Shown: positions 25,563 to 34,649, numbered from the stretch's first letter. The stretch: 35,871 nucleotides of DNA from Planktothricoides sp. SR001 (GCF_001276715.1 NZ_LIUQ01000062.1:1-35871), one strand, 5' to 3'. Numbers and translations are program-made. The notes: a model not told the origin generated them from the letters alone.

Positions 25563-26618
25563 TTGAATATCCGAAAAAAAATTCCCAAAGCATCGGCATA
25601 TGTCGGCCAATTTATTCATGTATTCGCCCATCCTCAAACTTGTTTAAGCTTAGTCCAGGTGATTGATTTTGACTGTCATATGCTCAAACAAAAAATGCGT
25701 CAGTCCATCAAGCAAGACTCAGGAGATGCTTTAGAACCAGAAGATGTTGAGAACCCTACGATTTTGCAACCACACATCAGTACCAATGCTAAGATCGATA
25801 AGGTTTTATCCATCTTAGAAAACCGTCGAAGAGTCGGACAAAGCAATCACTCTAAACCTGCTAATGTGCTAAATCAAACCACCACAGGCGATCGCCAAAT
25901 CGAAACCCTGCCACCAACAACTGCTGCCCAACCAGCCACACCTCCGGTTAAAAACCTTGTCCCCAGCCCCACCAGCCCTTTGCCCCCCAAAACCACAGTG
26001 ACCAACCCCACGGCGAAAGGATCCGGATTAACCGGCAAATGTATTCATACCCTTAAAATCTGGCACGTCGATACGGGAAAATTATTATCCACCTTGGTGG
26101 GTCATTCGAGTTTTGTTTACTCCGTTGCGTTTAGTCCTGAAGGTAAGACTCTCGCCAGTGGCAGTGCCGACAAATCCATTAAAATTTGGCAAGTGAGTAA
26201 TGGTGAATTGCTGCGGACTTTAATTAGTTATGCCCCAGTGAATTCCGTCGCCTTCAGTCCCGATCGCCAATTTCTCGTGAGTGCGGGTGGGGATGAACGG
26301 ATTAAACTCTGGCAATTAAACACCAGTCATTTAGGTCCCGACACCAGACCAGCCCCCACCCAAACCTTGACAGGTCAGACCGGAGAGATATTTTCCCTAG
26401 CCTTTAGTCCGCGATCGCCCATTTTGGCCAGTAGTAGCTATGACAAAACGATCAATCTGTGGAATTTTCAAACCGGCAATCTCCTGTCCACCCTCACAGG
26501 TCATTTACACTCCGTTCGTTCCTTAGCCTTTAGCGCCAATGGCATGACCTTAGTCAGTGCCAGCCATGATAAGACCATTAAATTATGGCAAATCATTCCG
26601 GAAACGAAAAAATCTTAA
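25563..26618 (+). CDS. WD40-repeat protein with Pro/Thr-rich linker, blade partly lost
   Basis: Residues 1-95 are not recognised; residues ~100-155 are a Pro/Thr/Ala-rich linker; the C-terminal ~190 residues are WD40 repeats. Four complete blades are visible, with hallmarks such as VYSVAFSPEGKTLASGSADKSIKIW, given here only as a pattern at about 190-213, ending ASHDKTIKLWQI. A fifth is only a fragment: KCIHTLKIWHVDTGKLL joins the start of one blade directly to the end of another. A closed propeller needs seven blades, so this protein is too short to fold alone in the usual way. The frame starts with TTG at 25563; an internal ATG at 25680 (MLKQKMRQ) is an equally likely start. Soluble; role unknown, scaffold-like by family. 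Confidence 0.8.
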   Translation: MNIRKKIPKASAYVGQFIHVFAHPQTCLSLVQVIDFDCHMLKQKMRQSIKQDSGDALEPEDVENPTILQPHISTNAKIDKVLSILENRRRVGQSNHSKPANVLNQTTTGDRQIETLPPTTAAQPATPPVKNLVPSPTSPLPPKTTVTNPTAKGSGLTGKCIHTLKIWHVDTGKLLSTLVGHSSFVYSVAFSPEGKTLASGSADKSIKIWQVSNGELLRTLISYAPVNSVAFSPDRQFLVSAGGDERIKLWQLNTSHLGPDTRPAPTQTLTGQTGEIFSLAFSPRSPILASSSYDKTINLWNFQTGNLLSTLTGHLHSVRSLAFSANGMTLVSASHDKTIKLWQIIPETKKS

Positions 26619-26686
26619 ATTTTGGCTCAATTTTGGCTCAAACCTTTACCAGGAAGGACGGAAAGCCCATGTGCTATCCGAAGCCA

Positions 26687-27433
26687 TTATTCCTCCTGTA
26701 AAAACTTGGTGTAAACATCACTCAATTCTTTAACCGCTAACTGATAAAACTTTTCCCCATGTTCGGGAGTAGCCAAACCTGGGTTAGATCCCATTCGACC
26801 ATCGGGATAATGCCGACGAAAATCAGCCGCACTATAAATGGGATATCCAGAGGCAACCTCAGCCGACAGTGGGGCTTGTTTAATCGCCTCTGGATAAAGA
26901 TATTGTGTCACCGCTACTTCACTCGGGGTAGCATGAGACCCTTCTTGATTGCCATATAATTCCTTGGCTAATTTATAAACCTCCGAACACATAAACCAAT
27001 TACCGATTTGACATTGAACCCGATCGCCATTAGCCAAATTTAAATCTGCTAAATGGGCATAAGTTTGAGAAAAAGCCGCCTTCAGGGTGGCAATATTCCC
27101 CCCATGACCATTTATAAAGAAAAACTTAGTAAATCCGGCTTTAGCCAAGGTCGTTATATAATCTTGAATCAGGGAAATCATGGTGGTTGGACGCAGGCTA
27201 ATCGTCCCAGGAAAGCCCGTGTGATGCAATGCCATCCCCACATTAATGGTTGGCCCAACTAACGCCTTCGTGGTTTCACCCACTCCACGGGCGATCGCTT
27301 CTGCACAAATGGCATCAGTGCCAATCAACCCCGTTGGCCCATGTTGTTCAGTGGAACCAATTGGCATTATGATCCCAGTGGACGTTTGTAGATATGCTTC
27401 AACTTCTGGCCAGGTACTTAAATGTAACAGCAT
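26687..27433 (-). CDS. Creatininase family protein
   Basis: Matches the creatininase/creatinine amidohydrolase superfamily, metal-dependent amidohydrolases that include MftE and ArfB. The 248-residue length is standard. Metal- and substrate-binding motifs are intact: MPIGSTEQHGP near residues 23-33 (Glu and His), GTDAICAE near 38, NGHGGN near 109-114, and GSHATPSEVAV near 164-174. The substrate is unknown; creatinine use is unlikely in a cyanobacterium. It converges on the WD40 gene and is divergent from sphR. A triple 11-bp-spaced CTTAA box lies about 80-110 bp upstream of its start, so phosphate control is conceivable. Cytoplasmic. Confidence 0.9.
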   Translation of the reverse strand: MLLHLSTWPEVEAYLQTSTGIIMPIGSTEQHGPTGLIGTDAICAEAIARGVGETTKALVGPTINVGMALHHTGFPGTISLRPTTMISLIQDYITTLAKAGFTKFFFINGHGGNIATLKAAFSQTYAHLADLNLANGDRVQCQIGNWFMCSEVYKLAKELYGNQEGSHATPSEVAVTQYLYPEAIKQAPLSAEVASGYPIYSAADFRRHYPDGRMGSNPGLATPEHGEKFYQLAVKELSDVYTKFLQEE

Positions 27434-27513
27434 GAACGCCTCTCGTTTTTCTCAGGATGCTCTTGGGGGATATTTTATTCAAAATATCTTCTCCACTGCC
27501 ATCATCCCATTTT

Positions 27514-27543
27514 GTTAAGCCAAATTTAAGCCAAATTTAAGAA
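27514..27543. promoter_or_regulatory. Candidate Pho box (three 8-bp units at 11-bp spacing)
   Basis: Three units spaced exactly 11 bp: GTTAAGCC, TTTAAGCC and TTTAAGAA, separated by AAA. On the minus strand they read CTTAAATT, CTTAAATT and CTTAACAA. The cyanobacterial SphR box is a run of three CTTAACCT-like octamers with 3-bp spacers, so spacing fits and each unit matches about six of eight bases. It lies between the divergent creatininase-family gene and sphR, closer to the former. Confidence 0.6.
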
Positions 27544-27823
27544 AAGTTTTCAGGGAAATTATGTCATAAGCTGACCTATGTAAAATATCATGGAAAAAAA
27601 TATCCTGATTCACTGCGGAAAATTGTTTCATCTAATTAAAAGAAATTTTATGATTTGCTCCAGTTCATTCCCTCCAGATTAGCCGCCATGCTGACTATTT
27701 ATTATGCCGGTAAAATCAGCGTCTAATTCTCTGGACAATTGCCCAAAAATTATCTCTCACAAAATCTGCTCCATCCCCAGCGAACGCCGTGTCCTCAAAC
27801 CTTCACCGAACAATTGCTTTGTT

Positions 27824-28570
27824 ATGTTATCAATCGAACCCAATTTTTCTCAACCCAAACTCGCTCAAGGCAATCATGTCCTTGTGGTCGAAGATGAAGA
27901 CCTCATTCGAGAAATGATCGTCTTGGCATTAGAAGAAGAAGGATATCAAGTTACAGCTACCGCCGATGGACAAACTGCCCTGAACTATTTATCTCGTGCT
28001 GAAGCCGCCGAAGCTGAATCTAATTTTGATTTAATTCTGCTGGATATTATGCTGCCCAAAGTGAACGGATTAGATTTATGTCGTTTACTGCGGCATCAAG
28101 GCAACCCAATCCCCATTCTCATTCTCAGCGCCAAAGGCAGTGAAACCGACCGTGTATTAGGATTGGAAGTTGGGGCCGATGATTATGTCACCAAGCCCTT
28201 TAGTATGAGAGAGTTAATGGCTCGTTGTCGCTCATTATTACGACGACAAAGACTCAATGGCACTTCATCCACGCAATTTCTCCAATTTGGTCAAATTACT
28301 CTCTGTCCGCAACAATGTCGCGTCACCGTTCGCGGTGAAGAAGTCAATCTTTCTCCCAAAGAATTTAAGCTGCTGGAACTTTTTTTAAGTTACCCACGCC
28401 GAGTCTGGTCGCGAGATCAGTTGCTGGATCATGTATGGGGATATGATTTTGTCGGCGATAGTAAAACCGTAGACGTTCACATTCGCTGGTTACGGGAAAA
28501 ATTAGAACAAGACCCCAGCCACCCAGAATATATTATTACCGTCAGAGGCTTTGGCTATCGACTAGGTTAA
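27824..28570 (+). CDS. sphR: Phosphate-regulon response regulator SphR (PhoB-like)
   Basis: An OmpR/PhoB-type regulator of about 248 residues. The receiver domain has VVEDED, the phospho-acceptor Asp in LLDIMLPKVNG (about D74) and KPFSMREL; the winged helix contains PKEFKLLELFL and ends VDVHIRWLREKLEQDP with TVRGFGYRLG. Placed directly before a PhoR-type kinase and a PhoU gene, it is the cyanobacterial phosphate regulator SphR. The frame opens at an ATG at 27704, but the added 40 residues are not receiver-like, so I take the ATG at 27824 (MLSIEPNFSQ). It would bind Pho boxes and turn on phosphate-scavenging genes when phosphate is low. Kinase gene follows after 94 bp. Confidence 0.93.
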   Translation: MLSIEPNFSQPKLAQGNHVLVVEDEDLIREMIVLALEEEGYQVTATADGQTALNYLSRAEAAEAESNFDLILLDIMLPKVNGLDLCRLLRHQGNPIPILILSAKGSETDRVLGLEVGADDYVTKPFSMRELMARCRSLLRRQRLNGTSSTQFLQFGQITLCPQQCRVTVRGEEVNLSPKEFKLLELFLSYPRRVWSRDQLLDHVWGYDFVGDSKTVDVHIRWLREKLEQDPSHPEYIITVRGFGYRLG

Positions 28571-28664
28571 ACGGATCAGTGGCATTAAGATTCGGCAAAA
28601 CTCTATACTCCCTTTTTTCAGGGGGGCAGGGTGGATCAATATTTTTACGTTCAATTTCTTCTTT

Positions 28665-30050
28665 GTGACCATGCCCTTATTAGACTTTTTCCTCGGGTTG
28701 GCGCTAGGAATTACTATATGCCTTTGCCAGCGCTGGTGGCTCGACCGGCAGATCCACAGACTATTAAATATGTTACTTCCAGAGGCGATGTCCGTTGATT
28801 TACCGATGTTCTCTCGGTTACGACGGGCGATCGCCCTCAGTAAACAACACCAACAAGACCAAGCACAACAAATCAAAACCTGGCAAGAAATCGTCCAACT
28901 GGCTCCTGTAGGTTTCTTGCAAGTGGATGGAGAAAATCAGCTACTCTGGTGTAATCAGCAGGCGCAAAAGTTACTCCGCATTCATCCGAATTGGCGGCAA
29001 GGTCACACCCAGTTATTAATTGCCCTAGTTCGTTCCTATGAACTCGATCAATTAATCGAACAAACTCGCATCGCACAACAGCCACAAGTCCAAGAGTGGT
29101 TGTTTTATCCCTTTAGTCAGGATGCCGAAGAAATTGGCGATCGCCTTGGCGTCACCCTACGCGGCTATAGTTGTTTACTCCCTGATGGTGACATCGGTGT
29201 GTTCTTAGAAAATCGACAACCCCTGGTTAACCTGACTCAAAGTCGAAATCAGTGGGTCTCCGACCTCGCTCACGAACTCAGAACCCCTTTAACCTCGATC
29301 CAATTAGTCGTAGAAATGTTACAAGGACGCCTCGACTCTTCTTGGAATCAGCGTCTAGAACGGGTACTACATGAAATTAATCGCTTAATTCAATTAGTCA
29401 AAGATTGGTTAGAACTTAGCCTTATGGAAGTCGCCCCCAGCGAGCATCTTTCATGCAAACCCTTAAATCTCTCTGCTTTAATTCACTCGGTTTGGCAAAC
29501 TCTTGAACCAATTGCCAATCAAAAACAACTCACCCTGAACTATTCAGGCCCAGATAATTTGCTTGTCGAAGCTGACGAAACTCGTCTTTATCGTGTTTTC
29601 CTGAATATATTCGATAACAGCATTCGCTACAGTCCCCGTGACAGTCAAATTTATGCCGTAGTCACCCCACTCATGCCGAAAACCAGTGACCTCGTTCAAA
29701 GATCCCCGGTTGCCTCCCCGGTTGCCTCCCCGGTTGCCTCCCCGGTTGCGTCTACCGTTCAAATCGATATCATAGATGCAGGGTCAGGATTTACTGAAGC
29801 GGATCTGTCTTCCGTATTCGATCGCTTCTATCGCGCTGACTCATCTCGCACCAAGCAGGCAATTTTAGGCAAGAATATTTCTAACAACGGAAACTCTTTG
29901 CCCATGAACACCGGCACTGGTTTAGGGTTGGCGATCGTCAAACAAATTGTCGAAGCTCACGGCGGCTCGATCTCCGCTCAAAATCACCCGGAAATTGGTG
30001 GGGCTTGGTTAAAAATTTGGCTGCCAAAGGTTTCACTCTCAGCCAAGTAA
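28665..30050 (+). CDS. sphS: Phosphate-sensing histidine kinase SphS (PhoR-like)
   Basis: About 460 residues. An N-terminal hydrophobic segment (residues ~4-22) anchors it in or at the membrane; then a PAS-like domain (QEIVQLAPVGFLQVDGENQL), the dimerisation helix with catalytic His203 in SDLAHELRTPLTS, and the HATPase domain with N box NIFDNSIRYS, G1 DAGSGF and GTGLGLAIVKQIVEAHGG. Order and motifs match SphS. Unusually, four perfect 12-bp repeats (29704-29751) encode PVAS units at residues ~347-363 between N and G1 boxes. The start may be the GTG at 28665 or the ATG two codons later. It phosphorylates SphR when phosphate is scarce; PhoU, encoded next, is expected to restrain it. Confidence 0.93.
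   Translation: MTMPLLDFFLGLALGITICLCQRWWLDRQIHRLLNMLLPEAMSVDLPMFSRLRRAIALSKQHQQDQAQQIKTWQEIVQLAPVGFLQVDGENQLLWCNQQAQKLLRIHPNWRQGHTQLLIALVRSYELDQLIEQTRIAQQPQVQEWLFYPFSQDAEEIGDRLGVTLRGYSCLLPDGDIGVFLENRQPLVNLTQSRNQWVSDLAHELRTPLTSIQLVVEMLQGRLDSSWNQRLERVLHEINRLIQLVKDWLELSLMEVAPSEHLSCKPLNLSALIHSVWQTLEPIANQKQLTLNYSGPDNLLVEADETRLYRVFLNIFDNSIRYSPRDSQIYAVVTPLMPKTSDLVQRSPVASPVASPVASPVASTVQIDIIDAGSGFTEADLSSVFDRFYRADSSRTKQAILGKNISNNGNSLPMNTGTGLGLAIVKQIVEAHGGSISAQNHPEIGGAWLKIWLPKVSLSAK
29704..29751 (+). repeat. Four 12-bp tandem repeats inside sphS
   Basis: Units CCCCGGTTGCCT repeated four times (the last ends CCCCGGTTGCGT) at 29704, 29716, 29728 and 29740. Because the unit is 12 bp, changes in copy number keep the frame and add or remove PVAS in a surface linker of the ATPase domain. 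Confidence 0.95.
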
Positions 30051-30164
30051 ATCATTTTCATAAAACCTATCAAGGTTTCTGTGTTATCTAAAATTTATTT
30101 TATTGAAAATCTATTAAGAATGAATACGCTCATTTTTTATTGAAAATTACATGTTTTTATTTGA

Positions 30165-30824
30165 ATGTCAATTAGCAATACTCAGTTAAAACGTCAACTT
30201 AAACGATTAGAGCAAGATACCTTACGCATGGGTGCTTTGGTGGAACAGTCTTTTCGTCTGAGTAATCAAGCCTTATTTCAGAGAGACCTCGCAGCGGTTG
30301 AAGCTATTCCTTATCTAGATAAACAAATCGATCAATTTTATCGTCAAATCGAGTCTGACTGTGTATTACTGATTACGTTGCAAGCCCCTGCATCCCAGGA
30401 TTCTCGTTTAATTGGTGCCTTTATGCAGCTAATCAGAGACTTGGAAAGAATTGGCGATTATGCCAAAGATATTTCTGAAATTGCCGCTCAACTTTTTCCC
30501 TATCAAAATCATGCAATTTTAATCAAAATTTTGCCTCAGATAGAGTTAATGTTTAATCAGGCTCAAGCTATGCTGGCTACTAGCTTAACAGCCCTATCCG
30601 AATTAGATGCAGAAGTGGGTAAAAGAGTTAAAGAATTAGATTCTACCGTCGATGATTTATACGAGCAAATTTATCAAGATTTAGCCCGACAAAGAGATAT
30701 TCAAGGTTCCGTTGAACCCTTTCTATTAATTGTGTTAGCGATTCGTCATCTCGAACGCATGGCTGACCATGCCACAAATATTGGGCAAAGAGTCGCTTAT
30801 ATTGTCATTGGTCATCGTCCTTAG
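30165..30824 (+). CDS. phoU: Phosphate signalling protein PhoU (SphU)
   Basis: A 219-residue all-helical PhoU protein. Both PhoU repeats carry the metal-binding helix, LERIGDYAKDI in the first and LERMADHATNI in the second, and the N-terminal LKRLEQDTLRMGALVEQS is typical. PhoU/SphU restrains SphS activity when phosphate is plentiful. It lies 114 bp after sphS, same direction; sphR, sphS and phoU probably form one operon. A peripheral cytoplasmic protein at the membrane. No terminator is obvious directly after it. Confidence 0.95.
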   Translation: MSISNTQLKRQLKRLEQDTLRMGALVEQSFRLSNQALFQRDLAAVEAIPYLDKQIDQFYRQIESDCVLLITLQAPASQDSRLIGAFMQLIRDLERIGDYAKDISEIAAQLFPYQNHAILIKILPQIELMFNQAQAMLATSLTALSELDAEVGKRVKELDSTVDDLYEQIYQDLARQRDIQGSVEPFLLIVLAIRHLERMADHATNIGQRVAYIVIGHRP

Positions 30825-31633
30825 TTAGGATTCAACCTTTGAATCTTTTCAAGTTGGCGAAATCAAATCAAGCAGAAATTAAACCTGAACATTCCACAGA
30901 TTAATGAAATTAACGCACAGAATCGATATAGCTATAATAAAAAATTATCTTTAATTAAGATAAAAATTATCAAATCTTTACCTTGCCTTAAACTTTAACG
31001 GTGAACCTATATTGCGAAACTGTACAAAAATCCTATTCCCATGAGTCAACTGAGTCAACATTAGTGATGAACATTTGAATTCCTTGCCCCAGGATCTAAT
31101 TACCTATAAAATCTTGGCATATCTATGTTAGATTTTTCAGTGTTTGTTCTGGGGGTGTCTGTCTGTGTCTAGAGAACAAGTCAGTGGTCAATTAGCAAAG
31201 ACTTTGCACAAGAAGCTTTGTCACAGTCAGCCGACGGCTCATCAATGAAATTTAATCAATGAGCGTTACATGACTTTTTGACCGACTCTATAAGACTTCG
31301 GTGTTTATCCCCGTATATCGGTAAATCGGCGATCGCTCGCTCCTGTATCTCCCCTAAATCAGGCCAATTATTTTGCCTAAACTAGGGATACCTTTAGAGT
31401 AGCGCCAGGGATATTATCTCTCACATTTGTGAGTTAATGGCTAGGCATCCTATTTTGCTAATCAGTCTTCAGCCGAAGTGTTCTCACAAAACCTTTGAGA
31501 TGACTTTAGATGACTGATTGACGCCATCTTCCCGCCGATTAATTCAGACTAGATCCATCCCATCCAGCAACAACCAACCTTTGATTAGAGCCTTATGCTC
31601 TGATTACATAACGAACGGTGTGAGGAAATCATC
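30825..31633. other. ~810-bp region upstream of the porin gene, no gene seen
   Basis: No ORF of note on either strand. It contains a candidate two-unit Pho box (30976-30994) and short inverted repeats such as AATCAATGA-like strings near 31235-31262. Cyanobacterial porin genes often have long 5' leaders, so a promoter far upstream of 31634 or a small RNA gene are both possible. I cannot identify either. Confidence 0.45.
30976..30994 (+). promoter_or_regulatory. Candidate two-unit Pho box
   Basis: CTTTACCT (30976-30983), spacer TGC, CTTAAACT (30987-30994). Each unit matches seven of eight bases of the CTTAACCT consensus and the 11-bp period is kept. A weaker GTGAACCT follows at 31001-31008 out of phase. 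It lies 640 bp upstream of the porin start, so the target is uncertain. Confidence 0.45.
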
Positions 31634-33307
31634 ATGTTAAAACTATTTTGGTCAGGACTACGATCCAGTCCCGCAGCCCTGGGTGCTTTACTACTGTTGT
31701 CTAACTCAGCCTTGGCTCAAACGACACCAGAAGTCTCAAATATCGATACGACTGAATCCTCGTCAACTTCTCTGGTTGCCGATCCCGCCTCTGACATTCT
31801 GCAAAAAATTGAACAATATAATCCCATTGACTTATCTCAGGGAGGGGATGAACCCCTTGGGCAAGTTAATGCCGTCAATCAGTTGCGCGATGTTCGCCCC
31901 ACTGACTGGGCTTTTCAAGCATTGCAAAACCTGGCGCAACGCCACCAATGTCTGTTGGCATACCCAGATAATACCTACCGGGGCAACCGGGCCATGACTC
32001 GTTACGAGTTTGCCGCTGGTTTGGATGCTTGCTTAGAGCAAATCCAACGACAGCTTGCCACCTTGGATACCGGCGTTTCCGCACGAGACATGGAAACCTT
32101 ACGGCGCTTGCAAGAAGAATTTGCCGGAGAACTGACAATTCTCCGCCGCCAAGTTGATGCCCTAGAAGTCCGCACTGCTGAACTCGAAGCCAATCAGTTT
32201 TCCACCACTACTAAACTCAATGGAGAAGTGATTTTTGCTCTTGCTGATGCTTTTGGCGATCAAGAGCCCGCTTCCAATATTGCCGGTGGTGAAAATGTCC
32301 AAACCTCTTTTGGTTATCGGGTGCGGATGAATTTCGACACCAGCTTTACCGGCAAAGACCGTTTGCGAACTCGTTTACAAGCCGTAGATGTTGCTCGCTT
32401 AGATCGCCCAACCGGGACATCCATGTCTCGTCTAGCTTTTGACGGAGATGGTGGTTCAGCGATTACTTTGGATCGTTTAGATTATCGATTCCCCCTGAGC
32501 GATACTGTGCGAGTGAATCTTGGTGCTGCTGGCTTCGTGGCAGACCGATTTGTTCCGCTTCTCAACCCTCTGTTTGATAGTAGTGAGAATGGCGCGATCT
32601 CTCGCTTTGGACGTTATAACCCTGCGGTTTATCGAACCGCAGGAGATACTGCGGGGATTGGATTTGAAATTACCCCCAGTAAACAATTCCGCGTAGACTT
32701 GGGTTATTTTTCTAGCAATAGCGGCAGTCCCATCCCCAAAAATGGCTTGTTCAATGGCGCCCATAGTGCATTGGGTCAGATCACTGTATCTCCCACAGAA
32801 AATATCGATTTAGCTTTTACCTATGTCAACTCCTACGCCCCAGGTGATGACGTAAATGTCACTGGCACCACCGGCAGTCGCAATGCTTTTCGGCCTTTTG
32901 GCAGCGTTGCCACGTCTGGCAACCATTTTGGCTTGCAAACCAGTATTAACTTTAACCAAGTGACCCTTTCTGCCTGGGGTGGTTATGTCTCTGCTGAGGC
33001 TAAAGATGGTCCTAATGAAGGAAATAAAGCGGATATCTGGAACTGGTTGGTCTTGCTAGGGGTAGAAGATTTAGGCGTTGAAGGAGATCAGCTAGGTTTT
33101 ATCTTTGGGATGCCCCCGAAATTGACTGATATCGATAATGGAACCAGCGATCCCAGCACTTCTTTGCACTTTGAAACCTTATATCGCTATCCCTTGAGTA
33201 ACAACATTAATATCACCCCTGGCTTTATGGTGATTACCAATCCCAATCACGACGACAACAACGACACCGTTTGGGTCGGCACAGTCCGAACTACCTTCAA
33301 ATTCTAG
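31634..33307 (+). CDS. SLH-domain outer-membrane porin (SomA/OprB type)
   Basis: A 557-residue cyanobacterial major porin. Residues 1-28 form a signal peptide ending ALA; an SLH domain follows at about 85-140 (DVRPTDWAFQALQNLA, then YPDNTYRGNRAMTRYEFA), which binds the peptidoglycan-linked polysaccharide; then a coiled coil (~145-190) and a beta-barrel of the OprB type to the end, which closes with the Phe-terminated strand TVRTTFKF. AGGAA lies about 8 nt upstream of the ATG. Databases often name such proteins iron uptake porin; the true solutes are not known from sequence. Position between phoU and pstS suggests it may help phosphate pass the outer membrane, as inferred from context only. 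Confidence 0.93.
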   Translation: MLKLFWSGLRSSPAALGALLLLSNSALAQTTPEVSNIDTTESSSTSLVADPASDILQKIEQYNPIDLSQGGDEPLGQVNAVNQLRDVRPTDWAFQALQNLAQRHQCLLAYPDNTYRGNRAMTRYEFAAGLDACLEQIQRQLATLDTGVSARDMETLRRLQEEFAGELTILRRQVDALEVRTAELEANQFSTTTKLNGEVIFALADAFGDQEPASNIAGGENVQTSFGYRVRMNFDTSFTGKDRLRTRLQAVDVARLDRPTGTSMSRLAFDGDGGSAITLDRLDYRFPLSDTVRVNLGAAGFVADRFVPLLNPLFDSSENGAISRFGRYNPAVYRTAGDTAGIGFEITPSKQFRVDLGYFSSNSGSPIPKNGLFNGAHSALGQITVSPTENIDLAFTYVNSYAPGDDVNVTGTTGSRNAFRPFGSVATSGNHFGLQTSINFNQVTLSAWGGYVSAEAKDGPNEGNKADIWNWLVLLGVEDLGVEGDQLGFIFGMPPKLTDIDNGTSDPSTSLHFETLYRYPLSNNINITPGFMVITNPNHDDNNDTVWVGTVRTTFKF

Positions 33308-33319
33308 GTCAATTGAAGA

Positions 33320-33352
33320 AATTTAGCGGCGAACATCCATCGCCGCTAAATT
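33320..33352 (+). terminator. Hairpin after the porin gene
   Basis: Perfect 13-bp arms AATTTAGCGGCGA and TCGCCGCTAAATT with a 7-nt loop, 13 bp past the porin stop codon. The U-run is weak (TTTTG some 20 nt on), so it may be partial termination or mRNA 3' protection before pstS. Confidence 0.65.
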
Positions 33353-33430
33353 CCAATCTTGATCGGGTTTTGATTATTCAATTTCCTATTAAGGCACCCC
33401 CGCAATAATTAGTTATTTAACAGGATTCTT

Positions 33431-34534
33431 ATGTTATTTCAATCTCGTCCGCTCCGTCAGGCTCTACTGGTTCCCTTGATGGCACTATCTCTAACGGTTT
33501 CTGCTTGTCAGCAACGTGAAAATACCAACACTTCCACCACGCCCCCTGAAGCAAACACGCCAAACACTACTCAGACTAATAATCAGACAACCCTTTCTCT
33601 CCGTGGAGCCGGTGCTAGTTTTCCCGCTCCCCTATATCAGCGTTGGTTTAAGGACTACAATACAGCCAATCCTAATATCGAAATCAGTTATCAATCCGTG
33701 GGCAGTGGCGCTGGAGTCAAGCAATTTATGGCTGGTACGGTGGACTTTGGTGCCAGTGATGGTGCCATGAAGCCTGAAGAAATTGCCCAGGTGAGCAAAG
33801 GAGTGGTATTGCTGCCCATGACTGCTGGCAGTATTGTTTTTGCTTACAATTTACCCGGTTTAGATGGTCTCAAACTTTCTCGGCAAACTTATGTTGATAT
33901 TTTGTTAGGGAAAATTACTCAGTGGAATGACCCAGCAATTGCGGCGGATAATCCCGGTCTTTCTTTGCCGGATCAGGCAATTCAAGTGGTTTACCGATCA
34001 GATGGTAGTGGCACCACAGAGGTTTTTACTAAGCATTTGAGCGCGATTAGCGAGGAATGGAAAGCCGGTCCCGGAGAAGCCAAAACTGTAGAATGGCCCG
34101 TTGGAGTTGGCGCGAAAGGTAATGAAGGCGTCACTGCTCAAATCCAGCAAACCCAAGGGGCGATCGGCTATGTTGAATTTAGCTACGCTAAATTACAAAA
34201 TTTACAAATGGCCACTCTAGAAAATAAGGCCGGTAATTTTGTCGTTCCTAGCTTTGAGTCAGCATCGAAAACTTTAGAAGCGGTGACTTTACCAGAAAAT
34301 TTAGTTGCTTTTATTTCCGATCCCGATGGCTCTGATTCATATCCGATTGTTACTTATACTTGGCTATTAGCTTACCAAGAATATGACAATCCTGAGAAAG
34401 CTAAAGCTTTGAGAGAAGTGTTGAAATGGTCACTCACTGAAGGTCAAAAGGTTAGTAAAGACCTGGGCTATATTCCCCTTCCAGCAAATGTTGTATCTAA
34501 AGTGCAAGCATCTGTAGATACTATCAAACCATAG
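33431..34534 (+). CDS. pstS: Phosphate ABC transporter substrate-binding lipoprotein PstS
   Basis: PstS binds phosphate in the periplasm and passes it to the PstCAB transporter. A 367-residue protein with a lipoprotein signal (MALSLTVSAC, acylated Cys26), a Thr/Asn-rich spacer, then the mature fold with GAGASFPAPLYQRW, the phosphate loop SVGSGAGVKQF, DFGASDGAM and the second binding loop RSDGSGTTEVFTKHL. The length and motifs are those of cyanobacterial PstS. No pstC, pstA or pstB follows: a strong terminator at 34606 ends the transcript, so the permease genes must be elsewhere or this is an extra copy. I see no good Pho box in the 120 bp upstream. Confidence 0.95.
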   Translation: MLFQSRPLRQALLVPLMALSLTVSACQQRENTNTSTTPPEANTPNTTQTNNQTTLSLRGAGASFPAPLYQRWFKDYNTANPNIEISYQSVGSGAGVKQFMAGTVDFGASDGAMKPEEIAQVSKGVVLLPMTAGSIVFAYNLPGLDGLKLSRQTYVDILLGKITQWNDPAIAADNPGLSLPDQAIQVVYRSDGSGTTEVFTKHLSAISEEWKAGPGEAKTVEWPVGVGAKGNEGVTAQIQQTQGAIGYVEFSYAKLQNLQMATLENKAGNFVVPSFESASKTLEAVTLPENLVAFISDPDGSDSYPIVTYTWLLAYQEYDNPEKAKALREVLKWSLTEGQKVSKDLGYIPLPANVVSKVQASVDTIKP

Positions 34535-34605
34535 AAATATTTTGTTGGACTAGCCTGAGATTGATAGCTAGTTATTGTTTATTCCTTGACCGTCAATATT
34601 TCCAT

Positions 34606-34649
34606 AAAATGCCACTGGGAAAGATCCTATTTCACCAGGGCATTTTTTT
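34606..34649 (+). terminator. pstS: Rho-independent terminator of pstS
   Basis: Stem AAATGCC-A-CTGG with CCAG-GGCATTT, one bulged A, and a run of seven T on the plus strand. It lies about 75 bp after the pstS stop codon and before the convergent nadC. Confidence 0.9.
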
